Assembly: GCA_017545165.1 (NCBI GenBank)
Contig: JAFWQQ010000041.1
Span: forward strand, 1-64,000
DNA length: 64,000 nt
From: Oscillospiraceae bacterium
Lineage (GTDB): Bacteria > Bacillota > Clostridia > Oscillospirales > Oscillospiraceae
Direction: 5' to 3'
The notes under the pieces were generated by a model. The model saw only the letters and a program-made list of their open reading frames with translations, had not been told where the DNA came from and did no database searches. The position numbers and the translations under genes are program-made. Positions within the stretch are counted from its first letter, which is position 1. Each line of letters opens with the position of its first letter. Below are positions 17,451 to 26,613 of the stretch, piece after piece.

Positions 17451-18575
17451 TCAAGTGCCATAGAGGGAATGAGCGTCGATTTCCCAGAAGAACTTGAAAC
17501 CGTTCAAATACGTCTGCGATCCATCCACATATCCTATATAATACCAAAGGGAGAATATTGTGATCCCGACTCCAAGAAGGAAATACAGATCTCCGGAGTG
17601 ATATATGATCTGGCCTTTACGCTCCGGCATTTCCGCGAGCTGGGAATCACCGGTCTGCAGCATCAATGGGATGTAAAGGGCTACGAATTGATAATAGTAG
17701 TCCGCAAGGCGGGTGTAGTTGTTGCTGTATATGGAAAAAGTCTGAAGCGCCGCCGCGATGACCATGAGATTAAAAAGATAGCTATATACTTTATCTTGAA
17801 CACGCAGGGGACGGAGGTAATAGCCCAGAGCCAGAATGAAAAGCATCATCAGGAAGCGCCCGCCGAGTTGGGTGGATGCCTCAAACGATCCTTCATCATC
17901 ATAGTACATTTCAGCCAGAAATTCCACGATCCGGTTCCGGAACAAGAAGATCACAGTAACAAGCGACAGAAGGATCAGCGCATAATCCGTATCCGGCTTC
18001 TTCCGGGCAAAAGGATAGGCCCCCAAGAAGATCAGGGCCGGCATATGGAACCATCCGCCCACCAGGGTCCAGATCAGGAAGAACCAGAATCGACCTTCCA
18101 GAAGCCCGATCATGGCAATGCAGAGGAAGCCCATAGCGATGGTTTGCTTCAGGCCGCTGTAGGTAAACATCAAGAAGCCCATGGCGATATAGATCAGATA
18201 GCTCCAATAGGGCGAGGGGGAATAGCGGAAAATCAAGACGCCGAGGGTAATCGCGGAAAAAGCGGCGATGAGAAAAATACACACGTCATAGGACAGGCCC
18301 AGCACGCTCGCAAGCCGAAAAAAGACGCGGATTCCGCTGTTGCTCAGCTGGCCGAATACAACAGTCCGCCAATCCTGTCCGGCGCAATGAAGATACTGCG
18401 TATAGTACTTGATCAGATCGCCCATCCACCAGCTGCGGAGACCGCTGAACAGGGTCATCGCTATGGTGACCGCCGCCACACAGTTTCGTTTTTGGCTGCG
18501 TCGCTGTACGCCAAGTGCATAGATCAAGGTCAGCAGCATGACGACAAAAAGAAAAATGATCTGTCTATCAAACAT
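17451..18575 (-). CDS. EpsG-family polysaccharide polymerase (Wzy-like)
   Basis: 374 residues making about ten to twelve membrane helices. The EpsG pattern is visible: a LFSGLRSWWMGDLIKYYTQY segment after the second helix (R-x-x-x-x-G-D-x-x-x-Y) and FMFTYSGLKQTIAMGF in a middle helix. EpsG proteins polymerise repeat units outside the membrane in Wzx/Wzy-type systems. Its presence next to an ABC exporter and without a Wzx flippase in view is unusual. The ATG at 18575 follows CGGAG at 5 bases; the longer frame has no such site. Confidence 0.85.
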   Translation of the reverse strand: MFDRQIIFLFVVMLLTLIYALGVQRRSQKRNCVAAVTIAMTLFSGLRSWWMGDLIKYYTQYLHCAGQDWRTVVFGQLSNSGIRVFFRLASVLGLSYDVCIFLIAAFSAITLGVLIFRYSPSPYWSYLIYIAMGFLMFTYSGLKQTIAMGFLCIAMIGLLEGRFWFFLIWTLVGGWFHMPALIFLGAYPFARKKPDTDYALILLSLVTVIFLFRNRIVEFLAEMYYDDEGSFEASTQLGGRFLMMLFILALGYYLRPLRVQDKVYSYLFNLMVIAAALQTFSIYSNNYTRLADYYYQFVALYIPLMLQTGDSQLAEMPERKGQIIYHSGDLYFLLGVGITIFSLWYYIGYVDGSQTYLNGFKFFWEIDAHSLYGT

Positions 18576-18705
18576 AGCGTCTCCGTAAAAAAATGCAGAT
18601 GATTCGGATAATACTTTCCTGTTCTTTTCTCGTTTCATCCGTGGTTTCCAGACTGGTCCGTTCCGGATGCGAACGAAGGGCCAAATTAGAAAATGTGCTC
18701 GGCCC

Positions 18706-19269
18706 TCAATTATCCCCGGTGTTCAGAAAACGTATCACTTTTGCGGGGACACCGGCAACAACGCAGTTGTCAGGGATATCTTTTACGATAACCGCATTCG
18801 CGCCAACGATCACATTGCTTCCAATCGTTACATCACCGACGACTTTAGAGCCGACTCCGAATTCAACATTGTCGCCAACGACCGCGCCTCCGGTTTGCCG
18901 GGTCAGTTTCTTTCCAAACACAACGCCGGGCTTTAACGAGCAATTGGCTCCAATCTTCGTGTTGCTGCTGACAATGATATATCCGTAATGCGCGATCGAG
19001 AGTCCCGGTCCGATCTGAGCCTGAAAAGAGATATCAAAGCTGAATTTGTATTCCAAGTGTTTATAGCGAAATCTCGCGAGGAGAAACAAAAGGAACCATG
19101 CTTTTCCTTTCAGGAAGAAATACCTGGTGATGCGCAGCCAAACAATGAAACGAAAGCCCGGCTCGAAAAGATATCTGGAAATAAAGCTCCGGTAAGGATG
19201 TCCGCCAACCCATCTCAAGTCTTGACGAATATAGTGTTTTAGTTCTTTGAAACTGCTTGGTCCGGACAT
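18706..19269 (-). CDS. Serine-acetyltransferase-like hexapeptide-repeat acyltransferase
   Basis: 187 residues. An N-terminal helical part (LRWVGGHPYRSFISRYLFEPGFRF) with a hydrophobic segment precedes a left-handed beta-helix of hexapeptide repeats from about residue 88 (QIGPGLSIAHYGYIIVSSNTKIGANC through GSNVIVGANAVIVKD). This matches the CysE-like/colanic acid acetyltransferase subgroup found in polysaccharide loci, which O- or N-acetylates sugars with acetyl-CoA. The ATG at 19269 has an excellent AGGGAGG site 6 bases upstream; the longer frame runs into the upstream glycosyltransferase. It could be the acetylase for the 3-amino sugar made at 11555-13061. Confidence 0.88.
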   Translation of the reverse strand: MSGPSSFKELKHYIRQDLRWVGGHPYRSFISRYLFEPGFRFIVWLRITRYFFLKGKAWFLLFLLARFRYKHLEYKFSFDISFQAQIGPGLSIAHYGYIIVSSNTKIGANCSLKPGVVFGKKLTRQTGGAVVGDNVEFGVGSKVVGDVTIGSNVIVGANAVIVKDIPDNCVVAGVPAKVIRFLNTGDN

Positions 19270-19289
19270 CTGTTTCCTCCCTGTCATCC

Positions 19290-20273
19290 TCATAGTTTGT
19301 AGTAGATCCGCATGACGTTCATCGTAGCGCGAAGACCGATTATTGCTGTGCACAAATGCACGGCGCGCACTTTTTTCTCGTGATCGTATCGCAGGAGCCA
19401 TCTCAAGTCTTTGATCCTCCTGAAAATATCAGGAAAGTTGGCAGAATGGCGAAATTCCTGCGCCAGTCCCAGGAGCATGGCGTACTGATAAGCCCAATAC
19501 TCATAATAGAGGCGAAGCATGTCCTCGTTCTCACAGTGATCTCTCGCGAAAACGATGCCTTTTTCGATGGACCCGAGGATATCGGTAATGCCCTTCTCAC
19601 AGACATCCGATGTGATGGAGCCGCTGGAACGCCGGATCCGTTTATAAAACGCATTCGAGTAAACTGACATTGATCTGAAAAGCACAAGGATCCTCGCTGA
19701 CCATTCGATGTCCTCGCTCAGCAAGCCTTTGACAAAGAACAGGTCGTTTTGAATAAAGAAGTTTCGATCCAGCGCTTTTACGTAGGAAGTACTGAAATAC
19801 TGATTCGTACGGGTAAGATGTTCGACCAGATCGTATTTGTTTTTTACGTCAGGAGGAAGGGTGGGAAGCCGCCGCTTTTCCAGCCGGCCGTCTTCGCTGT
19901 AGATGGAAACACCGAAGCAGACTACATCCGGATCCTCTTTGATAATGATCGTCTGAAGCTCTGACAGAGCATTGGCGTCATCCCACATGTCATCACTGTC
20001 AAGAAACAGCAGATATTTGCCTTTGGCTTTGCGGACCCCTGTGTTTCTTGCTTCTGAACAGCCGGCATTTGCTTGGTGGACGCAGATAACACGAGGATCC
20101 TTCTCGGCGTACGCGTCGCAGATCGCGCCGCTGCCGTCCTTGGACCCGTCGTCCACCAGGATAAGCTCGAAATCCTCAAAACGCTGCGCCAGGACGCTGT
20201 CCACACAGCGGTGCAGCTCTTTTTCGGTGTTATAGATCGGAATGATGATACTGAAAAGCGGGGCTTGGCTCAT
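19290..20273 (-). CDS. Family 2 glycosyltransferase
   Basis: 327 residues with PLFSIIIPIYNTEKELHRCVDS, LILVDDGSKDGSG and LLFLDSDDMWDD, a full GT-A active-site set. The C-terminal 120 residues are helical without membrane segments. The ATG at 20273 forms a 4-base ATGA overlap with the stop of the upstream glycosyltransferase, so the two are translationally coupled. Donor not predictable. Confidence 0.9.
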   Translation of the reverse strand: MSQAPLFSIIIPIYNTEKELHRCVDSVLAQRFEDFELILVDDGSKDGSGAICDAYAEKDPRVICVHQANAGCSEARNTGVRKAKGKYLLFLDSDDMWDDANALSELQTIIIKEDPDVVCFGVSIYSEDGRLEKRRLPTLPPDVKNKYDLVEHLTRTNQYFSTSYVKALDRNFFIQNDLFFVKGLLSEDIEWSARILVLFRSMSVYSNAFYKRIRRSSGSITSDVCEKGITDILGSIEKGIVFARDHCENEDMLRLYYEYWAYQYAMLLGLAQEFRHSANFPDIFRRIKDLRWLLRYDHEKKVRAVHLCTAIIGLRATMNVMRIYYKL

Positions 20274-21172
20274 GTCGGTCTGTCTCCTTTGAAAAACGTA
20301 CGGTTCCAATAGCGGTAAAGCAAAACGCCGGGGAAATGGGTTATCAGAGTCAGGGCCTTATAGGGGTTCTCGCGGAGCGCCTTCGGGAAGGAGACTTTTG
20401 CGAACTTCGCATAGCAGCTGTACAGGATCCCTTTTTCGATCCGGCGCTTCATGGAGAGTTTTGGATGCATGTATGTCCTGGAATTGTACATCCCGCCAAG
20501 CGGATTCTGAAGACGCATTTTCCGGCCGGCTTGGGTCAGGCCGTCTTCCCGGTATTCGCAGAGGTAGATGACCTTGTTGATATAGACGCCCTTGGATTCC
20601 AACTCCATCCCAAAGAAGGCGGCGCCCTCGCCGATAAAGCGCTCGCCGGGAAAAACGGGGAAGGGATACTTGCGAAACAGCTCGGTTCGGAAAGTGTCAC
20701 AGCAATCTCTTCCTGTGACAGCGATCCGCGGTTCCTGCAGCGTGTCCACAGGCAGGTTTTCGTTCTTTACATAGCAGATCGGTTCGTCAACGGTATAGCC
20801 TTTCAGAAAGATGATCCGACCGACCTGCGCATCCGTCTCGAACCGCTCCCAGGCCTGCAGGATGGAGGAAACTGCCTCCGGCACCAGACGGTCGTCGCTG
20901 TCCAGAATAATAACGTACTTGCCCTGGATCAGCGGGTGTGCCGCATTCAGCGCCGTGTGCTTGCCGCCGTTTTCTTTCTGCAGATAATCGATCTGTATAT
21001 CCTCGTGCTCAATGAGAAAGCGCTTTACCGTTTTCTGCGTGGCGTCGGTGCTTCCGTCGTCCACGATCAGCCACTGGAAGTCTTTGCTGGTCTGTGCTTT
21101 CAGGGAGTCCCAGCATGCAGGGAGACAATCCGCACGGTTATAGGTGGGGGTAATGATCGTCAAAGTCGGCAT
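20270..21172 (-). CDS. Family 2 glycosyltransferase
   Basis: 300 residues. TLTIITPTYNRADCLPACWDS, LIVDDGSTDAT and VIILDSDDRLVPEA define the GT-A core, and the C-terminal FHQ/ARM-type basic tail ends in RYWNRTFFKG. I use the ATG at 21172, with AAGGA about 10 bases upstream. It stops inside an ATGA overlap with the next glycosyltransferase, so these two enzymes probably add consecutive sugars. Confidence 0.9.
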   Translation of the reverse strand: MPTLTIITPTYNRADCLPACWDSLKAQTSKDFQWLIVDDGSTDATQKTVKRFLIEHEDIQIDYLQKENGGKHTALNAAHPLIQGKYVIILDSDDRLVPEAVSSILQAWERFETDAQVGRIIFLKGYTVDEPICYVKNENLPVDTLQEPRIAVTGRDCCDTFRTELFRKYPFPVFPGERFIGEGAAFFGMELESKGVYINKVIYLCEYREDGLTQAGRKMRLQNPLGGMYNSRTYMHPKLSMKRRIEKGILYSCYAKFAKVSFPKALRENPYKALTLITHFPGVLLYRYWNRTFFKGDRPT

Positions 21173-21195
21173 AAGGATTTCGTCCTTCGGAAATA

Positions 21196-22398
21196 TCATT
21201 TCAGCTTTCTGCTGCTGTTGGCCTTGCGCAGTCTGGCCCGCAGCCCGTCCGGCAGGATCGCGCTGGCTTGGAGCAGGGCGCGCTTCAGCGTCTGCCTGCT
21301 GCCCTCTCTGGACCGATAGTACTTTACCGCCGCGGCGATATCCCGCGTCTGGCGCAGTACTTCCATGGCCCCGTCGTGCAGCGCCCGGTCATGGTAGCCG
21401 TCCATGTTCTGGGCCTGAAGCATCTCCTCCGGCGTGCCGGGCTCCAAAGAGCGAAGATCCAGGCACCGGAGCGCTTCCTCGCCCCGTTCTGTGAGCGCGA
21501 ACACGGCGGAGACCCCGTCGCTGTGCTGCTGATACCGACGGCCCCAATAATCGCCGAGGCGGAGATCCGCCAACGATACGGTCGTGCGCATCTCGCAGGC
21601 AAAGCAGGCGTCGTTCAGCAGGACGTTTTCGAAGAAGACCTGCCAGAAGAGCTCGGTCTCCCGCGCGCCGAAAAAGCTGCGTTCGCCCGCATCCGCCCGG
21701 AGGCAGTAGCTGTGCCAGTCGTTTTTCTTGTATCGAAACTGCACGCGGTCAAAGCGCTCCGTATGCAGTTTTTGCTTCATTCGTCCACACTGGTGCTCCC
21801 ATAGCAAGTAGCTGGGTACCCCATGGCAGAAGATCTCCGTCAGCAGCAGCCGATCCCGCAGGCCAAGCTTTTCGGCAGCTCGTGCGAGGCCAGCGATCTG
21901 ACAGGGCGTGCCGAAAACAGCGAGGTTTGCGCCCTCTCTGGCCAGCTCCAGCGCCTGACGAAGGGCGCTGGTGTCGCTCTGCAGGTATTTTGAGCCGTCC
22001 AGACCGGAAAGCTCCTTCATGGATGAGGTCAGGCGGTGCTCCGCCCGGTCGTTCTGCGGGTTATAGACCACGCCGCAGACGTGCCAGCCCTGTCGGATAC
22101 AGTCTGCCGCCAGCTCATGGGCGATCCCGCCGGAGGAGCACCGCAGCACAGTCGCCTCGTTTTTGCTCTGCAGGGCGTAGAGCGGCGACTCGCGCAGGTC
22201 CTTCCCGCCATTCGGCGTCGAAAAGCGGGGACAAACCGACTGGCAGAGCCCACAGTCAACGCAGCGGTCCTCCTGAACGACGGCCCGGAAAAATCCGGCG
22301 TCGTCCAGCGCAAGGGAGATCGCGTTTTGCGGGCAGACTGCCGCGCAGGCACCGCATCCGGAGCAGGGGCTGTTCGTTTGTTCTCCAATATGATTCAT
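21196..22398 (-). CDS. F420 hydrogenase/dehydrogenase beta-subunit-like iron-sulfur protein of polysaccharide loci
   Basis: A 400-residue soluble redox protein. Residues 1-60 carry two [4Fe-4S] clusters of ferredoxin type (CSGCGACAAVCP and CVDCGLCQSVCP). The rest matches the FrhB_FdhB N- and C-domains, including YALQSKNEATVLRCSSGGIAHELA and AVFGTPCQIAGLARA. Such proteins often sit beside polysaccharide pyruvyl transferases in Gram-positive and Bacteroidetes surface-sugar loci, where they are thought to reduce a sugar or lipid intermediate. The substrate is unknown. A pyruvyl transferase is encoded upstream in the same direction at 25436-26524. It is the first gene after the promoter at 22508-22535. 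Confidence 0.85.
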   Translation of the reverse strand: MNHIGEQTNSPCSGCGACAAVCPQNAISLALDDAGFFRAVVQEDRCVDCGLCQSVCPRFSTPNGGKDLRESPLYALQSKNEATVLRCSSGGIAHELAADCIRQGWHVCGVVYNPQNDRAEHRLTSSMKELSGLDGSKYLQSDTSALRQALELAREGANLAVFGTPCQIAGLARAAEKLGLRDRLLLTEIFCHGVPSYLLWEHQCGRMKQKLHTERFDRVQFRYKKNDWHSYCLRADAGERSFFGARETELFWQVFFENVLLNDACFACEMRTTVSLADLRLGDYWGRRYQQHSDGVSAVFALTERGEEALRCLDLRSLEPGTPEEMLQAQNMDGYHDRALHDGAMEVLRQTRDIAAAVKYYRSREGSRQTLKRALLQASAILPDGLRARLRKANSSRKLK

Positions 22399-22507
22399 AG
22401 GCGTTTTGTTTCGATCCTGTTCCGGCGCATCGCATCACTGCGCGCATACGGGAAACGAATCGCATAAAGTGAAGTAGCATTTTAAGCGCACATAGCCATA
22501 CTACTTT

Positions 22508-22535
22508 AGTATATCACGAAATCTAAAAATGTCCA
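22508..22535 (-). promoter_or_regulatory. Sigma-A promoter ahead of the 22398-to-243 segment
   Basis: Minus strand: -35 TGGACA (22530-22535), 16 bases, extended -10 TGATATACT (hexamer TATACT at 22508-22513). The nine bases TTATGGACA around the -35 are identical to those of the promoter at 30929-30957, which suggests common control. The leader to the F420-type gene would be about 105 bases. Confidence 0.65.
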
Positions 22536-22775
22536 TAACAAGCTGCAAATAAGCTTCACGCTTTGTGGTCGTGCGAGGGGGTCTCGACGCCGGCGAACGC
22601 AAGGAAAGTGAACGCCGACAGGGAAGGACCGGCACCCGAAGATGCCGAAGAGATTGAGATCCAGCCGGGAAACAGAAGAGACGCATCAACCGTCATCCGC
22701 CTTTGCGGTGAGCCGGCTTTCAGCGTTCCTTTGCGTGGATCGCTGCGAGGGCGGAGGATGCTGTTTACAGATAAA

Positions 22776-22814
22776 GTCACAGCTGCTTTGGCGGTTGAGC
22801 CTGGCAGCTGTGAC
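22776..22814 (-). terminator. Possible terminator after the family 4 glycosyltransferase
   Basis: A perfect 11-base inverted repeat (GTCACAGCTGC, 22776-22786, with 22804-22814) and a 17-base loop. Read on the minus strand it is followed by TTTATCTG, so the U-tract is weak. It lies between the end of the gene at 22909 and the promoter at about 22520, which fits an operon boundary, but read-through is likely. Confidence 0.4.
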
Positions 22815-22908
22815 TGTTTCTTCCTGTCATCAGTTTTGGGGCGGCGGGAACGAAAGGCTGAGCTGTGCCCCATGTTGATACGTCAAAAGGGGAAAAGAGC
22901 GTGTGAAC

Positions 22909-24042
22909 TCAATTCCCCTTGTCATGAACCTGCCGCTCTCCGTCAGAAAGCAATCGTTTGAAAAACGCTTCGTTTTCTTTGACAAGTGCTTCTGTGGAGA
23001 ATGCGAGGCCGCCGGTCTGTTCGGAATCGAGAGGATGTTCCGCACAGGAACGCAGGCCGGAATAGAAGGCCTCATCATCATTGGGGACGATCATCCCCCC
23101 GGAATAACCATCCAGGATCTCATGCATCCCGGAACAGTCTGTGGTGAGGATCTGCTTTCGCAGCAGAACCCCTTCTGTGATGACGGTACTGAATCCTTCA
23201 AAAAAGGAAGAGCAAACCAGAAGATCCGCTTTTTCGATAAAGGGATAGGGGTTGGCTTGAAATCCCCATAACCGGACATACCCGCCCATGTTGTTCTCCG
23301 AGATGAACGATTCCACTTCCGGACGAAGGATACCGTCTCCTACCAGCCAGAGTTCAAACGGAAAGCCCTCGTCATGCAGCCTTTTGCATGCCTTCAAAAG
23401 CCGCAGATGGTTTTTCTGGCGAGAAAAGCGGCCCACGGAACAGAGGGTATATTTCGTTTTTGATACGCCTTCCGGCAGAGCCTCTTTTGCTTTGGACAGG
23501 ATCTCCCGATCGTCGATGACATTGTGAAGAACAACAGAGTTAAAGCCGGAGGCAAACAATTCGTCAAAGCTCTTTTTACATTGCTCGGATACGCATACGA
23601 TCTTGTCGTATTGCTGGTATTGTTTCCGCGTTTTGGCGACAAAGGCCTCCTTGTTATCGATCGCGGTATCAAAATCACAGTGGATCCAGGCGGCTTTTCT
23701 GGCCTTTTTGTTTGTGGACGCAGCGAGCACTTTTGTCGTAGCGTATTCCAGAAACGCGACTTCGATATCGTAATCGTCCCGAATGTGTAATGGATAGGTC
23801 AGTCCGAGCTCGGATTCCATACGATATAGGGAGGCGGAAGCCGCGTTTTTTTTCGGATAACAAGAGCGATACCGAATGTTTTGATTCAACAAGCAGGCAT
23901 ATTCGTCTGGAAACACGGTCTGCACGGTGATGTCAAATTCGCTTGTGTCCATATGATTGACAAGCGTAAGAAGGACTTTTTCTGCGCCGCCGATCGAGCC
24001 GTTATACGATAGCGTTTCAATAAAAAAGAGTATTTTAACCAT
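22909..24042 (-). CDS. Family 4 glycosyltransferase
   Basis: A 377-residue GT-B enzyme. The N-terminal domain opens VKILFFIETLSYNGSIGGAEKVLLTLVNHM, with the GGAE acceptor loop. The C-terminal domain shows LCSVGRFSRQKNHLRLLKA, LWLVGDG and the donor-binding ADLLVCSSFFEGFSTVITEGVLLRKQI (E-x7-E). It retains the anomeric configuration of the donor sugar. AAGGAG lies 14 bases before the ATG, which is long, so translation may be weak. Confidence 0.9.
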   Translation of the reverse strand: MVKILFFIETLSYNGSIGGAEKVLLTLVNHMDTSEFDITVQTVFPDEYACLLNQNIRYRSCYPKKNAASASLYRMESELGLTYPLHIRDDYDIEVAFLEYATTKVLAASTNKKARKAAWIHCDFDTAIDNKEAFVAKTRKQYQQYDKIVCVSEQCKKSFDELFASGFNSVVLHNVIDDREILSKAKEALPEGVSKTKYTLCSVGRFSRQKNHLRLLKACKRLHDEGFPFELWLVGDGILRPEVESFISENNMGGYVRLWGFQANPYPFIEKADLLVCSSFFEGFSTVITEGVLLRKQILTTDCSGMHEILDGYSGGMIVPNDDEAFYSGLRSCAEHPLDSEQTGGLAFSTEALVKENEAFFKRLLSDGERQVHDKGN

Positions 24043-24143
24043 GATGTTAGACTTGTCTCCTTATATCATTGCTTGACTCCCATCAATGATACTGTTTGTT
24101 GCAGCGCTCGATCAGGACGCAATTCTTGCGTTTCCGGCCAGGA

Positions 24144-25253
24144 TCATCTCCTGTAAATGTCGTATAAAGGTTCCATCGCGGTCAATCGCCCAAATCCTGC
24201 GCGATCGACGATATCGGCATATTTCTCGGGATCGCTTCTCTCGGAAGCGGTTATTGCCTCGATCCAGGCCGCTGTATCCTCCAGAGGAAGGGATCGAACC
24301 AAGTCCGTGACGACGGCGTCGTCGGGAACGACGTCGCTGATCACGCAGGGAAGCCCGTTTGCCTGGGCTTCCAGGAGCGCAAGCGGCGTTCCTTCCCTCC
24401 GCGAAGGCAAAGTAAATACATCCAGGGCGGACAATACTTCGTGGACGTTCATGACAGGACCGGTGAAAAGGACCTGATCGCTCACGCCGCATGCGATGGC
24501 GGCACGTTGCAGCTGCGCTTGCACTTCCTCAGTCCCGCGACCGATCAACATGAGCTTTGCGTTTGGCCTTCTCTTTCGGATCTCCGGCATGAGATGGATC
24601 AAAAACTCCTGGTTCTTTACCGAGGAAAGCGTTCCGGCGTGCCCGATGAGGAAATCATCCTCAGAAAGCTGATATTCCGCTCGGATTTGACGCCTGTTTT
24701 CAGGCGAAAAAAGAAAGCGTCCCGTATCGATACCGTTGCGGATCACCGTGAAATCCGGAGAGCGGCGCTTGCTCGAGCCCGTCCCGTACATCCATTCCCC
24801 GGCCTCTTTCCCGCAGGCGAGAAAAACCGTAGCGTACCGTTTTATCAGCGACCGCATGAAGTCCTCGTAGAGCTGCTTCTTGAGGGGGATCTTCTGCTCG
24901 TGGGCAATGGTGTGGGAATGGGAGATCCGTACCGGAACGCCGCAGCGTTTCGCCGCCCACATATTGATCCCGGAATTGAACTGCGTATGGGAATGCACGA
25001 TGTCGTAGTGATTGAGCAGAAGGATCTTTTTCAACGCTTTGATATACGCCGTGTGATTCAAACTGGGACTCTTTACGCGAAGGATCTTCGCTCCGTTTTC
25101 TATGCATTCCGCCTCGAAATCCGTTTCTGATCCTTCGAAAACCAGATAATGGAATTCAAATTCCCCTTTGGGCGCAAACAGGCTGATATTGGCAGCAAAG
25201 CGTTCTACGCCTCCCAGGCAGAGGCCGGCGCAAATAATAAGTATTTTCTTCAT
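24144..25253 (-). CDS. Family 4 glycosyltransferase
   Basis: 369 residues with GT-B architecture: KKILIICAGLCLGGVERFAANIS at the N-terminus, then FLIGHAGTLSSVKNQEFLIHL and LMLIGRGTEEV, and the donor site ALDVFTLPSRREGTPLALLEAQANGLPCV. AGAAGG sits 7 bases before the ATG. A run of three GT-B enzymes (with 22909-24042 and 29558-30697) is read before the GT-A enzymes of the locus. Substrates unknown. Confidence 0.92.
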   Translation of the reverse strand: MKKILIICAGLCLGGVERFAANISLFAPKGEFEFHYLVFEGSETDFEAECIENGAKILRVKSPSLNHTAYIKALKKILLLNHYDIVHSHTQFNSGINMWAAKRCGVPVRISHSHTIAHEQKIPLKKQLYEDFMRSLIKRYATVFLACGKEAGEWMYGTGSSKRRSPDFTVIRNGIDTGRFLFSPENRRQIRAEYQLSEDDFLIGHAGTLSSVKNQEFLIHLMPEIRKRRPNAKLMLIGRGTEEVQAQLQRAAIACGVSDQVLFTGPVMNVHEVLSALDVFTLPSRREGTPLALLEAQANGLPCVISDVVPDDAVVTDLVRSLPLEDTAAWIEAITASERSDPEKYADIVDRAGFGRLTAMEPLYDIYRR

Positions 25254-25435
25254 ATTGACCTTCTGTTCCGGTATGGATCTGACCGAGCCGCATTGTGTTT
25301 TCGGGAGTTTATCATGTTGCCGCAGGGAGGATCAGGCTTTTGCAGGATAGAGACCTCTGGAGTACAAGGCCAGACTGAAAGGCTTGATCGGGAGCCAAGG
25401 CCAGAGCAAGCAGACCGAGTCAGGGGCGAACAGGA

Positions 25436-26524
25436 TTATTTTCCAACTCCGTCCAGAGCGGACAACAAATACGCCTTGCTGTTCTCCCGCATCTGATCGA
25501 TCCGCTTGTCCACATCGTTATAGTCGATGCTCTCTGAAAACACCCGCTCCAGATGGTCGACCGAGATCTGCGGAAGAAGGCGTTGGCTCAGATTCGTCTC
25601 GTCAAGGAGAGAGTGCAGTTTGTTCGCGTTGATGCTTTGCCGAATGAAAACCGCAAGGCTGCAGTGGTTCTTCATCGCGACGACCGAGCCGTGGAAAGTG
25701 TCGGTCAGTACACAGGACGCGTCTTTAAAATACGAATACCACGCTTCCGCGCTGCAGACGATGTTTTTATCGCACCACTTGTGATAAGACCCGCACGATA
25801 CCGTGATCAGGCCGTGCTTTTTCGCATAGGCTCGAACCGCGTCGATCTCGGACTTCTCCACCATGTTCCTGTCATAGGAATAGACCAGCATATACTTTTG
25901 CCGGATCTTTACAGGGACGTCGAAAGCCTCGCCGCTGTAGAGGATGACCGGATCGCAGACCAGCGGGATCTCTCGTCCGGTCATTTCTTGGATCAAAGCC
26001 TGGGTATGGACGTCTCTCGCCGAAAGCCGATACATCTTGCTCAGCCCGTCTTTGATCAGATCGTAAACCTTGAATTCCTTCAGCAATTCCGATGTAGAAA
26101 GCCCGAAAGAAGGCGCGTAGGCAATTGCCGGGGCATGCAGTCCGTAGCCGTACATCATGCGATCACAGCCGCAATCGATGCTGAAGACTTCGTCTGAGCC
26201 TACAATAATTGCGTCAACATCATGGGTGTCAAATGACAGACGGTTCAGACCGGACAGCTCCTTCTTCAGGGTCAGAGCCTTGCGTGTATTGAACAACGTC
26301 AAGCCAAAACCTTTTTTCAGCAGGTATTCTCTCAGGTAAAAACCGAAATGCAGTAAGGATGTGCTATAGCGCTTCTTTTCATCGGGCTGAAAGGAATAGT
26401 CGTCTTCATAACATAATAAGACGGGCTCATGTCCAAGGTCGGCGAGAAAATGAACCATGGACAAAAGCTGTAAAACAGCGCCCTGGTTATTCGCTTTATA
26501 ATGTGTCAGAATTCCGATCTTCAT
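25436..26524 (-). CDS. Polysaccharide pyruvyl transferase family protein
   Basis: 362 residues. Family hallmarks are the opening KIGILTHYKANNQGAVLQLLSMVHFL, the DAIIVGSDEVFSID strand, and SCVLTDTFHGSVVAMKNHCSLAVF near the C-terminus, where DTFHGS is the best-conserved motif. Members transfer pyruvate from PEP to sugars as a ketal, adding negative charge to the polymer. It sits between the ATP-grasp gene and two family 4 glycosyltransferases. The iron-sulfur protein at 21196-22398 is its usual genomic companion. Confidence 0.9.
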   Translation of the reverse strand: MKIGILTHYKANNQGAVLQLLSMVHFLADLGHEPVLLCYEDDYSFQPDEKKRYSTSLLHFGFYLREYLLKKGFGLTLFNTRKALTLKKELSGLNRLSFDTHDVDAIIVGSDEVFSIDCGCDRMMYGYGLHAPAIAYAPSFGLSTSELLKEFKVYDLIKDGLSKMYRLSARDVHTQALIQEMTGREIPLVCDPVILYSGEAFDVPVKIRQKYMLVYSYDRNMVEKSEIDAVRAYAKKHGLITVSCGSYHKWCDKNIVCSAEAWYSYFKDASCVLTDTFHGSVVAMKNHCSLAVFIRQSINANKLHSLLDETNLSQRLLPQISVDHLERVFSESIDYNDVDKRIDQMRENSKAYLLSALDGVGK

Positions 26525-26613
26525 AGTTCAATACACCATACACAACAGGTTTTGTTATTGGGGAGGACAGCGTCGCCGACAATGCGGAGGAAAGCTCTCC
26601 TTCGGTATGCAGT

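Larger units (their letters stand above)
22399..22908. other. 510-base non-coding gap inside the polysaccharide locus
   Basis: No reading frame here has a believable start, family motif or ribosome binding site on either strand. The gap holds a minus-strand promoter (22508-22535) near the F420-type gene and a long-loop hairpin (22776-22814) close to the end of the upstream glycosyltransferase. The part from about 22560 to 22760 is GC-rich and structureless to my eye and could be the scar of a deleted gene. Confidence 0.6.

Noticed and set aside
22556..22961. Small genes in the 22.4-22.9 kb gap
   Set aside because: Candidate frames on both strands lack ribosome binding sites and motifs, and they cross the promoter or hairpin.
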